From NCBI GenBank assembly GCA_025200525.1, contig CM045763.1, forward strand, positions 86,270,131-86,334,130: DNA of 64,000 bases, in the 5' to 3' direction. Positions 23,007 through 35,555 of the stretch are shown one piece after another. A program made the position numbers and the translations under genes. Under the pieces are notes generated by a model. It had not been told where the DNA came from and searched no databases. It was given only the letters and a program-made list of their open reading frames with translations. The first letter of the stretch is position 1, and every line of letters starts with the position of its first letter. Source of the DNA: Camellia lanceoleosa. Taxonomy: Eukaryota; Streptophyta; Magnoliopsida; Ericales; Theaceae.

Positions 23007-23767
23007 TGTTGGCTTTTTGGCTTTTCGAAGGGTATTTTTGTAAATGCGAGCGTGCCAGCAAGGATCAATCAGTCCTTACAGAAATTATAATTGCCAACCA
23101 ATTATCAGACGATTGTGTTTTAGTTCTTTCAGCCTCAATGAAGAGGACTTTTACTGGTGGCTTGACTTAGGAGAAATTAAGAGAAATAACAATTAATATG
23201 AAGAACAATTGAAGTATTTCATTAAAATGAACACTTACAATAATCCAAACTCAGCCTCGAAGTGGTTTACAGCGACAGTCTACTTGAATCTACTCCTATG
23301 AATCGAAGTGCAGTGCTGATATTTAAAGTGCAGGTATTTAAAGTACAAGAAATGCAAAACTGGAAAGGAAAATATGAAGTAAAAACTGGTTTATATGATC
23401 TGAGTCTGGGGGTCTTTTCTGGGGACTTCCTTGCTATTTATACTTGTCAAGGATGACCTTCGAACTGTACTTCGAACCGTCGAACTGCTCATCTATGATC
23501 GCTGATCATGCTGCCTTAGAAATAGTTCCACTACGCCATCACTTGCAATTGAGCTTCCCTCTTGTATTTGAATTTGAATATAGGTAACCGTTGAGGCCAC
23601 GTCACCTTGTATCTCATTATTGATCTAGTGCTACTCAGATCACTTGAGAACCAATATTTATTGCCACGTGTACAATTGGGATCGAAGATTAAAATCATCT
23701 TTCCATAATACCCTTATTCTGTCACGTGTCGAATTGTAATTGGTTTTTACAAAATATGTAGCCAACA
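23007..23767 (-). repeat. 5' LTR of the Tat element
   Basis: Direct repeat partner of 8336-9106, with the same TGTTGGC/GCCAACA ends. On the minus strand it carries the element promoter (TATAAATA at 23435-23442) and the two CACGTG cores. Confidence 0.95.
23435..23442 (-). promoter_or_regulatory. TATA box in the 5' LTR
   Basis: Minus-strand GTATAAATAGC, conserved in the other LTR at 8774-8781. It lies about 325 bases from the LTR 5' end, so it would start sense gag-pol transcription there. Confidence 0.6.
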
Positions 23768-23772
23768 ATTCC

Positions 23773-24525
23773 TCTGCTTACATAACGAGAATAGTTACAA
23801 GAGGAAGTAAAGAATTTGTAGGTCGAATCCAATATCAATCCATGAGACCAGAAATACTCAGCCCTTAAGGAATTTTTTTTAATCATAAATTAGTAGAAAA
23901 TCTGTGATTAAAAATTTAGTTTAGTTTAGTTTAGTTTTTTTTTTAAAACCGAAATTACCAAAGTGTAGATTTTACACATTCTCATCATTTGTCTTACAAA
24001 ATTGCTCCTCACTGTACCAACCATGGCCTGCTTCAATTGAAAAAAAAGAAGATGCTGTTGTAGGAGTGGGAGCAGAACCGTTGGTCATTACTTTCTTACA
24101 TTTTTATTTTTCAATGTCAACCTATGTTTCTAACCACCATTAGTGTTTTTAGTGCTGCTACGTAATGTGTTGGCTTTTGGGTTCATAGGAACTCAATTGT
24201 TTTGTGAGGTTTTTTTATTTTTGGTTTTTAGGTTCCTTGAGTCATACAAGATATAGTGTGAATGTCAAACTTTTGAGTTATGAAAAACATCTGTTATACA
24301 TGATGCATAACAGTGGGATTATTTACCTTTATCTTTCTTTTTTTTGTTTTTTGCTTTGTGCATTGTCAATGGAAGCAATCCTGTCGTTTTGGTTGTCCAA
24401 TGTGATTATATTATATGTTAGTACATCGTCCACTGTTTAAATTTTAGTATTATTATCAATTTTTTCCACTTTTACCTTTCTGATTATCATCTCATGAACC
24501 ACAAAACACACAAATGATGGCTGCT

Positions 24526-24527
<2 letters not shown>
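23773..24527. other. Unassigned AT-rich stretch
   Basis: Contains TTTAGTTTAGTTTAGTTT near 23920-23940 and an open plus frame (24204-24440) of hydrophobic, Phe/Leu-rich translation without recognisable domain. Nothing supported as a gene. Confidence 0.25.
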
Positions 24528-24567
<40 letters not shown>

Positions 24568-24580
24568 GGGGGGGGGGGGG
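24528..24580. repeat. T39-G14 homopolymer junction
   Basis: About 39 consecutive T (24528-24566) followed by 14 consecutive G (24567-24580). On the minus strand this is C14A39. The lengths are error-prone in sequencing. Confidence 0.85.
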
Positions 24581-26400
24581 CACTGGACTGATGTATGAAG
24601 TGGGAAATGGATTGAAAATTTTCTGAGATACAGGGATGTTGTCTCTACTTTTATTATGGTGTTGTTTGCTGTTAATTTAAATGAGCCATTTATGATGATT
24701 TCTATTTTGGGATTTTGTACAGTTTATGTGATAACTATAAATTTTAAAATTTTATTTTTTTAAAAAAATAAGTTATTAACTTTTAACCTAGAGGAAAATA
24801 TAGCAAACTTGCTTTCAAAATGATGAGTGAGATCGGAGGATAGAATGGTGCTATTTTAGTTTAAGGGCGGCATCCTTGTCCATCCTCCACAATGAGGGGA
24901 CAATTATTAAGTCTATGGTATGATTAAACTACTAAATAATTCTTTGTTCAATAAATTGACTGAAAAACAATGATCACCATATCTTTCCTTGTAGGTTTCA
25001 TAGAGCCAAAACCAGCTGGAGCCTCTGAATCGTATGCTATTATTGGGATATATACACACGTTCTGTTGCTTAAATCAATATAGATAAGTTGGTTAATCTT
25101 TGGAGATTGAAGATGAATAGTATAGAGAAAAAGCATGCTAACATGTTTTGAAAATAAAAGGCTAATAGGTAGCCATAACCAACGAAAACAACCAACACCA
25201 AACACCTATTCAACCTCCATATACATAACAAAATAGGGAACCCGAACAAGAATAGATTAAACTGTCTCAGGATTACAGGATAGCAAAAAACTCCCAGACC
25301 ACACTAACAACTGCTACACAATAGCACAGAGCACAACTGCAAAGCCTATAGCAGCACAGCAGTACAGCGGGCAGCATAGCAGATCAGCAAATAGAGTATA
25401 GCAGTGCAGCATTTGCTTAGCAGAGTAGAAGAGCAGCAGCCTAGCAGCAAACTCATAGCAGCAGCACACAGCAGAAGATAAAACAATATATCCCAGATTC
25501 AGCCCATAAGGAAAACAGTCTTGTACTGAATACAACATTCAAAATAGATAACCAAAAAGCCAACTATGTACAATATCAGAATTAAAAAGAACACCAACAA
25601 TCCTATCTGAGAACTACTTCAAAGATTGGCGCATCAAACAACATAGAACAACCTCTATCAAACCTTTAATGAGCACCCCCAACACTACCTGTGAGCAGTA
25701 ACAGAGAAGAAAAACACAACCTACAGGAAGCTATGCTAGACCTATAGCAGAATTTACTAAGTGAACCTCACAAACTCAAACCACATAAAGACACAAAGAC
25801 ACTCAAGCTCAACAAGCTGAGCAGAGAAAGGGTGAGAGAAATGGATAAGAGAAAACACTTCGAAAATATAGATCTCTCATTCACTCAGCCCACAACAAAC
25901 ATCTCTTTTACACAAGGTACCAGCTCATAGACCTGCAGATAAAACAGTTAAGTGTAACAAATCACAGCAAATGTGATGTCAGACCTGTTAACAAGGGTCA
26001 CACTATATATGGTCTCATAAGCTCAACCCTCATACTCTCCCAGCTTAGAATTGAAGGACAGGTGAATGAGAGAAACAAAAAAGAAAAGGTAGCAGTAAGC
26101 CAAAATACAACAAACTCTGAAAATATAGTACTCCTATCACTCAACCCACGACAAAAATTTCCTATGCAATGTATACAACAAGAACAGTCAATCAGCTTCT
26201 CTAATCAGTCACTAAGACCTCACCAAAACCTTCCATAACAAAGTTCCAGCCCAAACAAACCTGCATAAATGAGGTTAGAAAAGTTTAGGAACTTTCTTCA
26301 CTCAACCCTCAATCTCACATACCTCTACTACCTAATTTTGGATTCACAGTCACTCAACCCTCTATCCCTAACATAAGGCCAGCTTGGCAACCTACAATGT
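24581..26400. other. Unassigned; AGC-rich low-complexity patch
   Basis: At about 25310-25480 the plus strand is dominated by AGCAGCACAGCAG-like repeats. The rest shows no ORF or terminal repeats. An acceptor-like TTGTAG precedes GTTTCATAGAGCC near 24993-25000 but no gene could be built. Confidence 0.25.
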
Positions 26401-26572
26401 TCCTCTGTTTTGTTTTGTCCAGCTAGTGTTGGCTCCTCACCAACATTGTGCTTTTTTTTTTTCTTCTTCCTCTCTCTCTTTCTTCTTTCCTCTTTATTGA
26501 TGTAATCTCATATGAAATGTACGTTTCTTCATCAATAAAGATTTTGTTTGCTGATTAAAAAATTTGGGTTTG
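26380..26572 (+). mobile_element. Possible 3' end of a LINE or retroposed transcript
   Basis: CTCACCAACATTGTGC, a pyrimidine tract, TTTATTGATGTAATCTC and TTCTTCATCAATAAAGATTT, then an A-rich tail, resemble the 3' untranslated end of plant L1-type LINEs. No ORF2 is present upstream and no target duplication was established. Confidence 0.3.
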
Positions 26573-27251
26573 CTTTGTGGGTTTAAAAGTTAGAGAGAAA
26601 AGTGGGTTTGCTTTGCTTTATATTGCTTTATATCAGCCTAAATTCTAGACTTCATCAAATTTTTGGCAAAGTTGAAATTGAGTTCTAGGATGGCACCAAT
26701 GACTGAGTTGCTTTCTATTCAGAATCAGATTTTAGGGTACCGATGAAGTTTGGGTTGTTTTCATTTATGGATTTGGGATAGCTGGTGGATGATGCTACTG
26801 ATGCTGTCAAGTGCTGCTATTGTTAATGCCTTAGGGATTGTGTTGTTGCGGATGAGATTTTGTCAAGTGCTGCTATTGTTAATGCCTCAGGGATTGTGTT
26901 GTTGCGGATGAGATTTTGATTAGGGGGGAGTTTGAGTAGACAAGGGAGTTTGAGTAGCGTCTAGGAGTTTGAGAACTGTTTACTGGTGCATTACAGAGTG
27001 TGTGTTGTTGGTTGATTAATTTTCCCTCTTCTAATTTAATTTGGCTTTGGTTGCACTGATGCAAAGGGTGGCTGTTGGTTTTGCTCATGATTGGATGGTT
27101 TTATGTTTTTGGGTCTGAATTGGTTTTGGTGCTTTGTTGTTTGTTTTGTTGTAATTCGTTTTGGTGTTTGTTTTGTTTTGTTCTGTTCTAGTTTGTTTTT
27201 ATTTTCGGTTGGTTTCTTACTGCTTTTGATGGTGTGCTAATAAGTGATTAG
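26573..27251. repeat. Unassigned stretch with 58-bp tandem duplication
   Basis: A unit containing GTCAAGTGCTGCTATTGTTA and GTTGCGGATGAGATTTT occurs twice in tandem (about 26806-26863 and 26864-26921) with one visible difference. A GTTTTGGTGTTTGTTTTGTT-type GT-rich repeat lies at 27120-27200. Confidence 0.6.
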
Positions 27252-29619
27252 GTGTGTGCATACTCGACTTTCTTCGCGCGCCCCCCTTTCGGAGAGGCGC
27301 AAATTGGTCTTACTACAGTTCGGACTCCTGTTACGGTTTTGAATCTAATCTCACAAAGTGCAATGTGAGACTGATAAACACTAAAGAGACCAAATCTGGC
27401 TATTGGTTTTAGAAAATCGATTTTGAATCAAAAAGTGCCAAACATGGACTACTTTGCCAAATTATAGAGTCGCCACTTAAATATTTTATTTTTGAAAAAT
27501 TTAGAAAACCCTGACTCGTGCTAAAGGCCACGTGTCCGTTATCACCAAAGTTGCCTCGACTCAGGAACTTGGGTACGAGAGGGGAAGGTTCTAAAATGAG
27601 CATCTCCGCTTGCCCGATCAAAGATCGGCCTCTACTAACATGATATGTTGTTTTATAAACCTCATGTGTTCTTATTCTGATTATTAGCTAATTTTACTAT
27701 GTGGCGTACACATATAAGTATAGACTCAATCACGAGAATTGGAACAAATCAACTCATGTTTGTTTTCGAAAATGGTTTGAAAGTGCTACTCGCAAGTAGG
27801 CCAAAGCGCAGATTTGCCACTCTCAAGTGGGCTTAAAACATGATGATTTGCCACTTCGCAAAGTGGGCTTAAAACATTCATTCGTTGAATTGTCTTAATT
27901 CAAGCAACAAAGCCTTCACCCACAAGCATTCATGCAGTTAATCACTTAAGCAAGTAGCCTCATGGCAAGAATGTTATCATGGCAACACTCACACTCATGC
28001 AAGTATGCTAAAGCGTAACACTTATAGTGTACTCTGAGCTAAAACAAAAGCTAGTTAGAAATATACATGATCCTAACTATATAGAATGCCTAATGCAACA
28101 GATACAATAATGCAATTAAATAGGCTCGGCTATCTAAGATGACATATGAATGCAACAATTTGATACACGTATTCAAATAGGTATTGAAATACAATGCAGT
28201 TTGAATGATGCGCCGAGCCCGGTGCATGCAATACAAATGAATGATGCAAACATGCAAAACATAAGGTATGCTAATCAAAATATGCCCTAAAACTAACCAT
28301 CGAAAACGGTTAAGTAAAAGGGAGAAAGAAGTGAGGTTGGAAGACATGCACACACATACGCATCCTTATTACAACATTGCGTCCTTGCGAAGGAGGGTCT
28401 GAATAATTAAGCTAAGCTACATAAAGTTAAGCTAATTATTACAAACTAACTAATTAACTATTCTAAGCTAATTAATTACAACACAATTGAATAACTAATT
28501 AGCAAACTAGTTAATTAAAACAACTAACTAAACATGCAAGATATTTAAATTAGGCTGCCTCAGCTCTGCCTTGGGTAATGATAGATGCATGCACTCGGTT
28601 TCTCGCCCCAAAAAGCCCACCGGTTTGCTCTTGAGAGGCTCTATTTGCAGGGTGTCTCCAAGAACTTTCTGCTCTGCCTTATTATTTCACTTCTTGAGAA
28701 TGCACCTGGCTGCCGTCATGAGGACTTCTTTGTCGGTCATTTGCAGGTCAAAAAGATCTTTGCGGCCAATGATGAAGCACTCATCAGCTCTTGGTGTCTT
28801 TGAACCACCAAATCAGAATAAGAGTACAGATAGAGGAAAATGTGGGGTTTTTCTAGGACATGTTTGTACTTCACTCTCTCCTTATCATCTCAAAACATCA
28901 AAGGAGGGGCACTCTTGGATCCAAAACCACCAATCAAGCATTTTCAATGCATAATGGCCAAAGATCTAAGTTGTACACTTTCAATAAATGCACAAAACAA
29001 GACTCAAGGGAACCACCACCCTATCATGCATGATCAAGGGTGATGGAGATAAAGGAGATTGGCTCATTTCATAACTTCAAGTATGAAATGGACCAATCTA
29101 CCTTGTGTTCAATATGATGTCCTATTAAACACAATGCAATGCAAACAACATATTTATCTTGGCCATGTTTTACTTGTCAAATTCTTGTTTACTCATTTTA
29201 CATTACCAATCCATTCTTTAATTGATTTGTTCAATGTGAAAGTCCTCTAATGAGAGAGGGGTTAATCAAAGAATGGTTTAAGACATGAGAGAAATCGTGC
29301 TTTTGACTAGTAGAAACCCTCAAAAGAGAGTTAAAGCCATTGAACACAAGCTCTATCTCATGCTTAAACACAACCTTAAGACTAACCAACCTTCAAAACA
29401 AATGAAAAGTGAAGAAATGGGGGAGGTTGTAGAATTTTCAGTGCTGAAATGGCATGAAACACAAGACTATAACATGCAAACAACTTATGTACAACATGCT
29501 CAAAAGCCAAAAGCGATAAACTAGTGAAGATCACTACACTAAAGGCATGCAATATCAAGCTCAAATGACCAAACTAGCTCTGGACAGAGCTTAAATATGC
29601 CAAAACAGTGGCTAAAATG

Positions 29620-31926
29620 GGGACATTTCCCTAAATAAGTCAAAATAGTAAGGGAATTCCCAAACTAAGCCTAGTTTTGAAAGAATTCCCAAAAAAGGCT
29701 AAATCGCGGTTCACAATCGCGAGTTCAACACTTTTCCAATAATCTCGCGTGAAGTCTGGGTGAAGTTAAACTTCATTTATTCTGAAGCGAGTTTGATTAA
29801 GAACTCGCGGTTACAAAACGCGATTTATCAAAAAAAAAATTTCTTCTGAACTCGCTGTTGTAAACCACGATTTTATAAAAAAAAAAAATTTCCTGAACTC
29901 GCTATTTTGAACCATGCTTTTTGACCAATTTTTTTTTTTTTTTTTTTTTGAACTCGTGGTTGTAAACCACGAGTTTAATTAAAACCCAATTGCACTCACG
30001 CACACTCCTCACACACAGCCACACCACACCACACCACACACTCTCTCTCCCTCTCTCTGACACATCACTCACACACACATCACACTTACATTAAAGTAAA
30101 AATAAATAAATTTTAAGAATTAAATAAATATAAATAAATAAATAATGTTTAAAAATAAATAAATTTTAATAATTAAACCCTAAACTTTAAAATACAAAAA
30201 AAAATAAATTTTATCTCTAAACACTAAAGTAGCGTTTGATAACGTTTACGTTTCGATTTATGTTTACAAAAATTTTATAAATTGATTTTTGTTTATTTTT
30301 ACAAAAACATAAATTACAAATGCGTTTGGTTTGAACAAAATATTTAAAAAAATTTAAAAATATAAACTAAAAAATATATTTGTTCAAACTTAAAATATTT
30401 ATATTTATATTTATTATTTATGACAATGGAATCACACATATTATAATTGAAAAAAAATTAATTAAAAAAACAATTGAAAAAAATCAAATTGGAAAAAAAT
30501 TATAATTGGAAAAATAATATAATTGAAAAAAATTAATTAAAAAAACAATTGAAAAAAATTTAATTGGAAAAAAATTTAATTGGAAAATTATATTACTTTT
30601 TTTCCAATTAAATTTTTTTAATATATTTTTCCAATTATAATATATTTAATATATTTTTCCAATTATAATATATTTTTCCAATTAATATATTTAATATATT
30701 TTTCCAATTATAATATATTTAAATTTTTTTCCAATTAAATTTAATATATTTTTCCAATTAATATATTTAATATATTTTTCCAATTATAACATATTTAAAT
30801 TTTTTTCCAATTAATATATTTAATATATTTTTCCAATTTTAATATATTTAATTTTTTTTTTCCAATTAAATTTAATATATTTTTCCAATTAATATATTTA
30901 ATATATTTTTCCAATTATAATATATTTAAATTTTTTTCCAATTAATATATTTAATATATTTTTCCAATTTTAATATATTTAAATTTTTTTCCAATTAAAT
31001 TTAATATATTTTTCCAATTAATATATTTAATATATTTTTCCAATTATAATTTTTTTCCAATTGGATTTTTTTCAATTTTTTTTTGATTAATTTTTTTTTC
31101 AATTATAATATGTGTGATGTCATTGTCATAAATAATAAATATAAATATAAATATTTTAAGCTTGAACAAATATATTTTTTAGTTTATGTTTTTAAATTTT
31201 TTAAAATATTTTGTTCAAACCAAACGCATTTGTAATTTATGTTTTTGTAAAAATAAACAAAAATCAGTTTATAAAATTTTTGTAAACATAAATCGAAAAC
31301 GTAAACGTTATCAAACACTACTTTAGTGTTTAGAGATAATTTTTTTTTTTTTTTTTTTGTATTTTAGAGTTTAGGGTTTAATTTTTAAAATTTATTTATT
31401 TTTAAATATTATTTATTTATTTATATTTATTTAATTCTTAAAATTTATTTATTTTTACTTTGATGTAGTGTGATGTGTGTGTGAGTGATGTGTCAGAGAG
31501 AGAGAGGGGGGGAGAGAGAGTGTGTGGTGTGGTGTGGTTGTGGAGTGTGCGTGAGTGCAATTGGGTGTCAATTAAACTCGTGGTTTACAACCACGAGTTC
31601 AAAAAAAAAAAAAAAAATTTGGTCAAAAAGCGTGGTTCGAAATAGCGAATTCAAGAAATTATTATTTTTTTTATAAAATCGTGATTTACAACAGCGAATT
31701 CAGAAGAAATTTTTTTTTTGATAAAATCGCGTTTTGTAAATGAGTTTTATCAAACTCGCTTTAGAATAAATGAGTTTAACTTCACCTAGACTTCACGCGA
31801 GATTATTGGAAAAGTGTTTGAACTCGCGATTGTGAACCGCGATTTAGCCTATTTTGGAAATTCTTTCAAAACTAGGCTTAGTTTGGGAATTTCCTTACTA
31901 TTTTGGCTTATTTAGGGAAATGCCCC
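29620..31926. mobile_element. Mutator-like foldback element, 2.3 kb
   Basis: Nine-base duplications GCTAAAATG lie at 29611-29619 and 31927-31935. Ends are GGGACATTTCCCTAAATAAG and the complement of GGGGCATTTCCCTAAATAAG, and the inverted repeats extend about 0.9-1.0 kb inward on each side, so the whole element is nearly palindromic. The centre (about 30590-31060) is a tandem array of TTTTTCCAATTATAATATAT-like units. Each arm holds several spaced near-palindromic units related to AACTCGTGGTTGTAAACCAC (about 29797-29975 and 31575-31745) plus (CA)n/(GT)n tracts. No transposase is encoded. Long-TIR, 9-bp-TSD elements of this kind are known among Mutator-like transposons. Confidence 0.85.
30590..31060. 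repeat. Central AT-rich tandem array of the foldback element
   Basis: About fifteen copies of units such as TATATTTTTCCAATTATAA and AAATTTTTTTCCAATTAA alternate in a higher-order pattern. CCAATTA is the recurring core. Such arrays form the loop region of the hairpin. Confidence 0.7.
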
Positions 31927-33024
31927 GCTAAAATGAGCTGAGTTGGTAGCATGAAAAACAAAAAAAACATGCTCATGTATTGGCTCATAAACAAGGCTCA
32001 AAGCACGACTTTCAAAAGCAATGAAAGAGTGAAATATGTGAGAGTATGACAAAAACATATGCACTGAAATCACATGCTAAATGATGCCAAAATATGCAAT
32101 CATCACATTCACAACATGTTAGAGGCCCTAGAACTTAAAGCTAGTAAGGGCCTTTGCACTACAACCATGCATAACAAGTCTCATATGACCAAGACCACTC
32201 AAAACAGAGTTAAAGCATGCTAAATCAGTGGCAAAAACATGTTGGAGTTGAGCTAACACAAGTTAGAATGATAGGCTAAATCATCAAGCATATTAAGTTA
32301 CTAAGCATGATTATACTTCAAGTGTAAGAAGCAAGTAACAAGTGACCCAACTAGCCAAAAACAGAGTTAAAGCAAGTCAAAAAAGTCACAAAAACATGCT
32401 GAGATCAAGCCATGAGATGGTAGAAAAACATGCTCAACTATTAGGCCATCTATACATACAAACAAGATACAAGGAGGGAAGGTTATCCCTTTCTATTTTG
32501 GGCCTCAAAACAAAATTTCTACCACTGAAATTCCTTTGAGTTTCAGTGGTTAAAAGGCCAAGCAAAGGATGTTCCAAAAGCTTAGAATGATGGCTCAAAA
32601 GGCTTTACAAGCCAAAGAGCCAGGGGTGGAAACCACTCCCTAACCACGCAAGGCTTACACCACCATTTTAAGACCTTAAAAAATAGAACTTTTTAGAGGC
32701 TAAAACTAGCTTCAAAGTAGCATACAAAGGTAGCCAAGCAATGAACTAAAACAAGGCTTTAAAAAGGTAAATCCTTACCCTTGAAGCACAGTAACAAAAC
32801 AGCAAGAAAACAACCAAACTTCTGAGCCAAAACCACTCCAAGGATCTCAAACAAGGCCTTCAAGAACCTTAACTCTAAGGTGAAGGTGTTTGGCTAGGGA
32901 TGCTAGTGAAAATATGTGGAGAAAGCTCACTTTCAAGCACAAAATATAGAGAGAGATGATTCTAGAGAGAGAATTCTTGCTCAACTCAAACTTTGTAACC
33001 CTTTGCATGCATATAGATGAGCTT

Positions 33025-33032
33025 TATATATA
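33025..33032 (-). promoter_or_regulatory. TATA box of LTR copy A
   Basis: TATATATA in GCTTTATATATAGAAG, about 400 bases from the LTR 5' end; a TATA at a similar place occurs in copies B and C. Confidence 0.55.
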
Positions 33033-33435
33033 GAAGATACAAAGGCTTCTTGAAGAGATCCAACCATCCATGTGCAAGCAGATGGGCTCATCTGTGCAAA
33101 CAGCTGTCGAAATATCTGCAAAAATATCTATTGATGCATTGGTGGCTAGAAGGGCTTCATTAATGGCCGGCATGGCGCATCAATGGCCGGCAGGGCAAAG
33201 CCCATGGTTGGCAGCTCTCAATGATGGCCGGTAGGCCATCAAGAACATCACTTTGAAAATACCAACACATGGTCCAAATATGAAACAGAATGGAAACAGG
33301 GTTTGGAAAGATCAAACCTGGAGCATTCTGCCGCAAAGTTCGAGCGCTCGTTGAGCAATCAGACTCATCACTGGATGTATCTGCGAGAACATCCAAGTCT
33401 TGAGGACGGTCAAAAATGGAGTGTCTACAGTGTGC

Positions 33436-33530
33436 TCTCAGTATATTGCTCGATTTAGTGCTGACACTTTGGAGACCTTTCTTTATTCACTCAACAACGG
33501 GGAGATACCAAAGAAGATATTCAATTGTAA
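33436..33530 (+). pseudogene. Exon-like segment of unknown gene
   Basis: Following an acceptor-like CTCTCAG, an open stretch encoding about 28 residues (YIARFSADTLETFLYSLNNG...) ends at a good donor, GTAAGT. It reads like real protein. It may belong to the NUP93-like fragment downstream, but I could not place it in that family. The solo LTR copy A inserted immediately upstream of it. Confidence 0.35.
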
Positions 33531-34868
33531 GTTAAAACCTACTAAATAATCATCAAATGTCTTAAAATTTCAAACTAGAAGTCTTACTATTCAAATTACT
33601 AATGGAATGGTACATGCTAATCTCTTTAGAGATTTTATAGCTGTTATACAAAACTGGACTAAATTTGCCAATTTTACAAGTGTGCAAATTGGGTTGGGTA
33701 AAGTTAGGCCGAATTCAAGTCGAGCTCAACCTAAAATATACATGTCTGCCAAGATCAAACTAGCATGATTTTAATTCACTATGTTTTCCCTGAGATCTAA
33801 ATTATTAAGTATATGGCCTTTTCTATTAATGTCAACTAAATTAGGTCATACTCAGAGTTCAAATGCAATTCTTTAGTTAAGTCACTTTCAATTTCATTAT
33901 CTGTTATTGTTATTTTACATTTTTTTCCCCCCTTTTCATTTTGGTATATTTATTGGATTTGCTTTTCTGTCCCTCTTTCTGGTTTGTGTGGATTCTTTTC
34001 TTTTAGGTATATACCCCATCCTATGAGGCAACCATTTATAGGTGCCAATATTATGCTGAACTCACACCATTATTAGTTAGATGAAAATACCTAACCATAA
34101 ATATGAACATGTAGATTTGGTTTATATTTGAGCATAAGGTTTTATTAACAGCTTGATACTTTTAATTCCTTAGTTGCATTTTTTGTTGTTGTGATAAACA
34201 GGACATTTTGACACATTTAATTTTGCCAACATTCTTATATAGAAATGTGGTTAGAATGTCAGGGATGAAAAGCAAATATAATTACCCTTTAGACAATAAA
34301 AATTTAGAAAAGTACATCCAACATGGCAAACATATAGCAAAATAGTGAAGGACCTTACACAATAAATTACTTCAAGGGCTTTTGTTTATTTCTACATCCA
34401 ACATGTGAAGGGTGATTTTGATTCTTTGAACTAGAAATTTATTTATATTTTCCTTTGAATTATCTATTTTTTGTTATCCTTGTTTCTTAAGCTTAATATC
34501 TGAAGTCAGTAAAAACAGCCTTGCAAAATAAAGCAAAGAGAAAGCTAAGACTAGCCCAATCAAAAAAGGTTTTATTTTGATTTAACTAAATGCTTAGAAA
34601 TCTATGGTATCAACAGATTAATGGTTTGTAATTTGGTGAGAGTTAGAAGTGTTGCTGGCTGCCTATTAATGTTTTAGATGTATGCTGATGTTTCATGTAC
34701 TCTTCCCCCTCTTCCTTTCTTCCTTTTGAAGTTTTGGTGTGGAAGTCACTCTGTTGAAGTTGTGTATTATATTTTGGTCGTGATTGCATCAACCAATTAA
34801 GTCAATTACTAAAATCATCTAGATTTGTGATCAATTTACTATTTTTCTCGTCTCATTAGCCTACTACA
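33531..34868. other. Intron-like or unassigned sequence
   Basis: AT-rich with no ORFs. Its position between exon-like segments suggests an intron or decayed intergenic DNA. Confidence 0.3.
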
Positions 34869-35225
34869 GTTTTCAAGGGTGCTTATGAGAGTTTGGGCCT
34901 TGATGCTTCTAATGGGAAATTAGTTAGCATGCAGAAGATATGACATCTAATTCAGGTGCACTGCTTTCTTTATGTTTTACTTATAGTTTGCTAATTGCTA
35001 TTTTGGAAACTTATAATTGCTTTAGTCATGGTTCTCTTTGTAATGCTTGTAACGCAATTGTTTGTGGGTGAATTGAATTAAATGATAGACACTGATGGGT
35101 GAGGGCTCAACTATTCCAAGGGATGTTTCGAAGAAAATGTCTTTAGTAATTGGTGCAAGGCGTCACCTTGAATGGGGGCATGAGAAATGTGTCATTGGTA
35201 CAATACAAAGTCATCCTGCACTGAT
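34869..35225 (+). pseudogene. NUP93/NIC96-type nucleoporin gene fragment (two exons)
   Basis: After CTACTACAG, an exon at about 34871-34955 encodes FKGAYESLGLDASNGK and ends in CAG before GTGCAC. It contains one TGA at a position where Trp is expected (MQKI-stop-HLIQ). After an intron of about 130 bases ending ATAG, the next exon (about 35090-35225) encodes GEGSTIPRDVSKKMSLVIGA, then RRHLEWGHEK and TIQSHPA, before losing similarity. Joining the two preserves frame. I recognise these blocks from the plant NUP93 scaffold nucleoporin, which anchors the nuclear pore inner ring. Only a middle part of the gene is present. Confidence 0.55.
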
Positions 35226-35555
35226 AATAAATTATTTTTAATGTTTGCTTCTTATCCTAGTATCTAATAATTCATTAGTGTACTTTCAGCTTTGAAACTT
35301 GTACTCTTGTACTCCTAATGTATAATTCTGGTGCTTCAAATTATCTGTTTGGATAATATATAAGGTAAAAAAAGCTAAAGTGTTTGAGAATGGCTTCTTG
35401 GATTTTTACGAAAAAATAAGCAAAAAAGTAGAGATAATGGGAAGGTATTTTTGACTTTTTAAAAATTTCTTGATCATTTCTTAATACCTCAAGAAATATT
35501 TTTGTTCCTGAGTCGTTGATTTTTGTACTTATGTGAAGTTTCATTTGTCATGCAG

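Larger units (their letters stand above)
8331..23772 (-). mobile_element. Complete decayed Tat-lineage Ty3/Gypsy retrotransposon with antisense genes
   Basis: A 15.4-kb element bounded by LTRs of 771 and 761 bp, with 5-bp target duplications GTTCC (8331-8335) and ATTCC (23768-23772), 4 of 5 matching. On the minus strand the order is 5' LTR, PBS, gag, protease, RT, RNase H, second RNase H, integrase, then a region with two plus-strand genes, polypurine tract and 3' LTR. The second RNase H and antisense ORFs next to the 3' LTR are known features of the Tat (Retand/Ogre) lineage. Every coding region carries stops or frameshifts, so it is not autonomous now. Confidence 0.9.
27257..33429 (-). mobile_element. 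Solo LTR copy A (Tat-type family with long LTRs)
   Basis: The minus-strand LTR begins TGTAGACACTCC (33429 downward) and ends at 27257. Target duplications GTGTG are at 27252-27256 and 33430-33434. It is homologous, in order, to copies B (51345-54526) and C (58461-61730): the same ends, the ACAGTTCGGACTC, GTGCAATGTGA, GCCCGATCAAAGATCG and GGAAGACA landmarks, and a TATA box at 33025-33032. No internal region or partner LTR is present, so it is a recombination-derived solo LTR. Length is inflated by the nested 2.3-kb element at 29620-31926; without it the LTR is about 3.9 kb. Confidence 0.85.

Noticed and set aside
30175..31380. CCCTAAA / TTTAGGG motifs as telomere repeats
   Set aside because: Only isolated single motifs occur, one in each arm of the palindrome; no array.
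29620..31926. The foldback element considered as an LTR retrotransposon pair
   Set aside because: The repeats are inverted, the duplication is 9 bp, and there is no PBS or coding region.
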